Source: CAZYFH01 sp965249175 (GTDB taxonomy: Bacteria > Acidobacteriota > Vicinamibacteria > Vicinamibacterales > UBA8438). Taken from it: 64,000 nucleotides of DNA. The notes under the pieces are model-generated. The model worked only from the letters and a program-made list of their open reading frames with translations. It had not been told where the DNA came from and made no database searches. Position numbers and translations under genes: made by a program. The stretch lies in the NCBI GenBank assembly GCA_965249175.1, contig OZ252227.1, forward strand, positions 6,510,001 to 6,574,000. Direction: 5' to 3'. This document shows positions 63,423 to 64,000 of the stretch, piece by piece (position 1 is the stretch's first letter; each line of letters starts with the position of its first letter).

Positions 63423-64000
63423 GCGGCTCCGCCGTTCACTGCTGCGTCGCGACCCGCGATACGCCCAAATACCAGGCAGCGCCCCAGGCCATGCTGGGCG
63501 AAGCCACCTTGGGATTCGCCCGCACAGTAGAGACCGGGGATGACCTGGCCGTGGAGATCGATGACCTGCGCCTTCGCGTTGGTCCGCAGACCGGCGAGCG
63601 AATCGTGAAGGATCGGCGTCGACCACGCCGCGTAGAACGGGGGCGTCTGAATCTTGTACACCGGCGGCGGCTTCCCGAAGTCATCGTCCGTCTCCATGTC
63701 GACGAACGCGTTGTATCGCGACACTGTGTCCTGGAGCACGGCGGGCGGCATCGGGCTCGCCTGGTACGGATTGCGGATCGCGCCCGCGAGCTCGGCGATC
63801 GTGTCGCCGCTGAAGAAGTACCCGTCCGGATCCACGTTGGGCGGGCGAGGATCCCATTCCTCCCGGGCGACCGCGTCCTGGTCGAAGATCGCCCAGATCG
63901 GCCCACCGCCGTTCAGCTTGGCCGGATCCCCGCTGTACGCCATGGCAGCCGCGAAGAAGTCGTAGCGCGCATCCACCTCGTTCCAGAATCGCCGACCCGT
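63419..64000 (-). CDS. FAD-dependent oxidoreductase, fumarate reductase/ketosteroid dehydrogenase type (3' part)
   Basis: Only the C-terminal ~193 residues lie in the window. The frame is open to the edge (GRRFWNE...). ARYDFFAAAMAYSG, GYFFSGDTIAELA, AVLQDTVSRYNAFVDMETDDDFGKPP and the C-terminal FAD-binding GLYCAGESQGGFAQHGLGRCLVFGRIAGRDA are typical of the flavoprotein subunit-like FAD_binding_2 family, which includes fumarate reductases and 3-ketosteroid dehydrogenases. The substrate cannot be given from this part. The stop overlaps the next gene's GTG. Confidence 0.8.
   Translation of the reverse strand, partial: TGRRFWNEVDARYDFFAAAMAYSGDPAKLNGGGPIWAIFDQDAVAREEWDPRPPNVDPDGYFFSGDTIAELAGAIRNPYQASPMPPAVLQDTVSRYNAFVDMETDDDFGKPPPVYKIQTPPFYAAWSTPILHDSLAGLRTNAKAQVIDLHGQVIPGLYCAGESQGGFAQHGLGRCLVFGRIAGRDAAVNGGAA

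Overview
This is a GC-rich, gene-dense chromosomal window. The best guess for the host is an Acidobacteriota bacterium of the Vicinamibacteria (subgroup 6) type. This is inferred from gene content, not from a marker gene. The main pointers are an ADOP-type orphan ABC permease, serine/threonine kinases with TolB-like and TPR C-termini, a DUF1592/DUF1552 pair, several exported PQQ propeller dehydrogenases, a DUF5916 outer-membrane protein, and four copies of an exported family whose members mostly begin with a WGDPDLQG motif.

Layout. 1-3.6 kb: the packaging and head end of an HK97-type prophage on the minus strand (large terminase, HNH nuclease, major capsid protein, prohead protease, joined by 1-4 base overlaps). 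It abuts the 3' end of a tRNA-Gln(CTG) gene, a plausible attachment site. 3.9-8.4 kb: host genes, namely a lipase-maturation-factor protein, a methyltransferase gene with an internal amber codon, a rhomboid protease with a C-terminal helical tail, and a frameshifted surface protein gene. 8.65-14.74 kb: an island of three insertion sequences. The first is a 2.7 kb IS1-family element with perfect 19-bp ends that carries four passenger genes, including a RelE/barnase-like nuclease candidate and a DUF2283 protein. The second is IS256-like and the third IS1182-like. 14.75-17.3 kb: a chlorite-dismutase-like protein and a divergent arsenic locus (arsC and arsM on minus, arsR on plus) around an AT-rich promoter/operator.

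17.5-34.5 kb: exported catabolic genes. These are two paralogues of the WGDPDLQG family, an epoxide hydrolase, a cupin, PQQ dehydrogenases, a P450, an N-acyl-D-amino-acid-deacylase-like amidohydrolase, then a plus-strand run of PQQ-cytochrome fusion, ankyrin-repeat protein, class II cytochrome c, DUF1592 and DUF1552 proteins. 34.6-50 kb: ADOP permease, carboxylesterase, a small structured transcript whose 5' part is complementary to the 16S rRNA 3' tail, a kinase with an unrecognised C-terminal domain, alpha/beta hydrolase, DUF5916 protein, cytochrome/copper-monooxygenase-like protein, phosphotriesterase-like hydrolase and a cyclase. 50-64 kb: a convergent primase-polymerase and ATP-dependent DNA ligase pair, MBL hydrolase, PQQ dehydrogenase, VOC protein, two VapBC modules, a kinase-TPR gene broken at its catalytic loop, two more WGDPDLQG-family paralogues, an exported haloacid-dehalogenase-like protein and the 3' end of a flavoprotein gene.

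How it fits together. Outside the mobile regions most proteins have Sec, Tat or lipoprotein signals, so the picture is periplasmic or surface oxidation and hydrolysis of organic substrates, with electrons passed to c-type cytochromes. Short palindromic repeats (24 bp, ending GCGCTACG) lie at gene ends in four places. Three otherwise intact genes carry a single lesion each (one nonsense, two one-base indels). These could be real decay or consensus errors.
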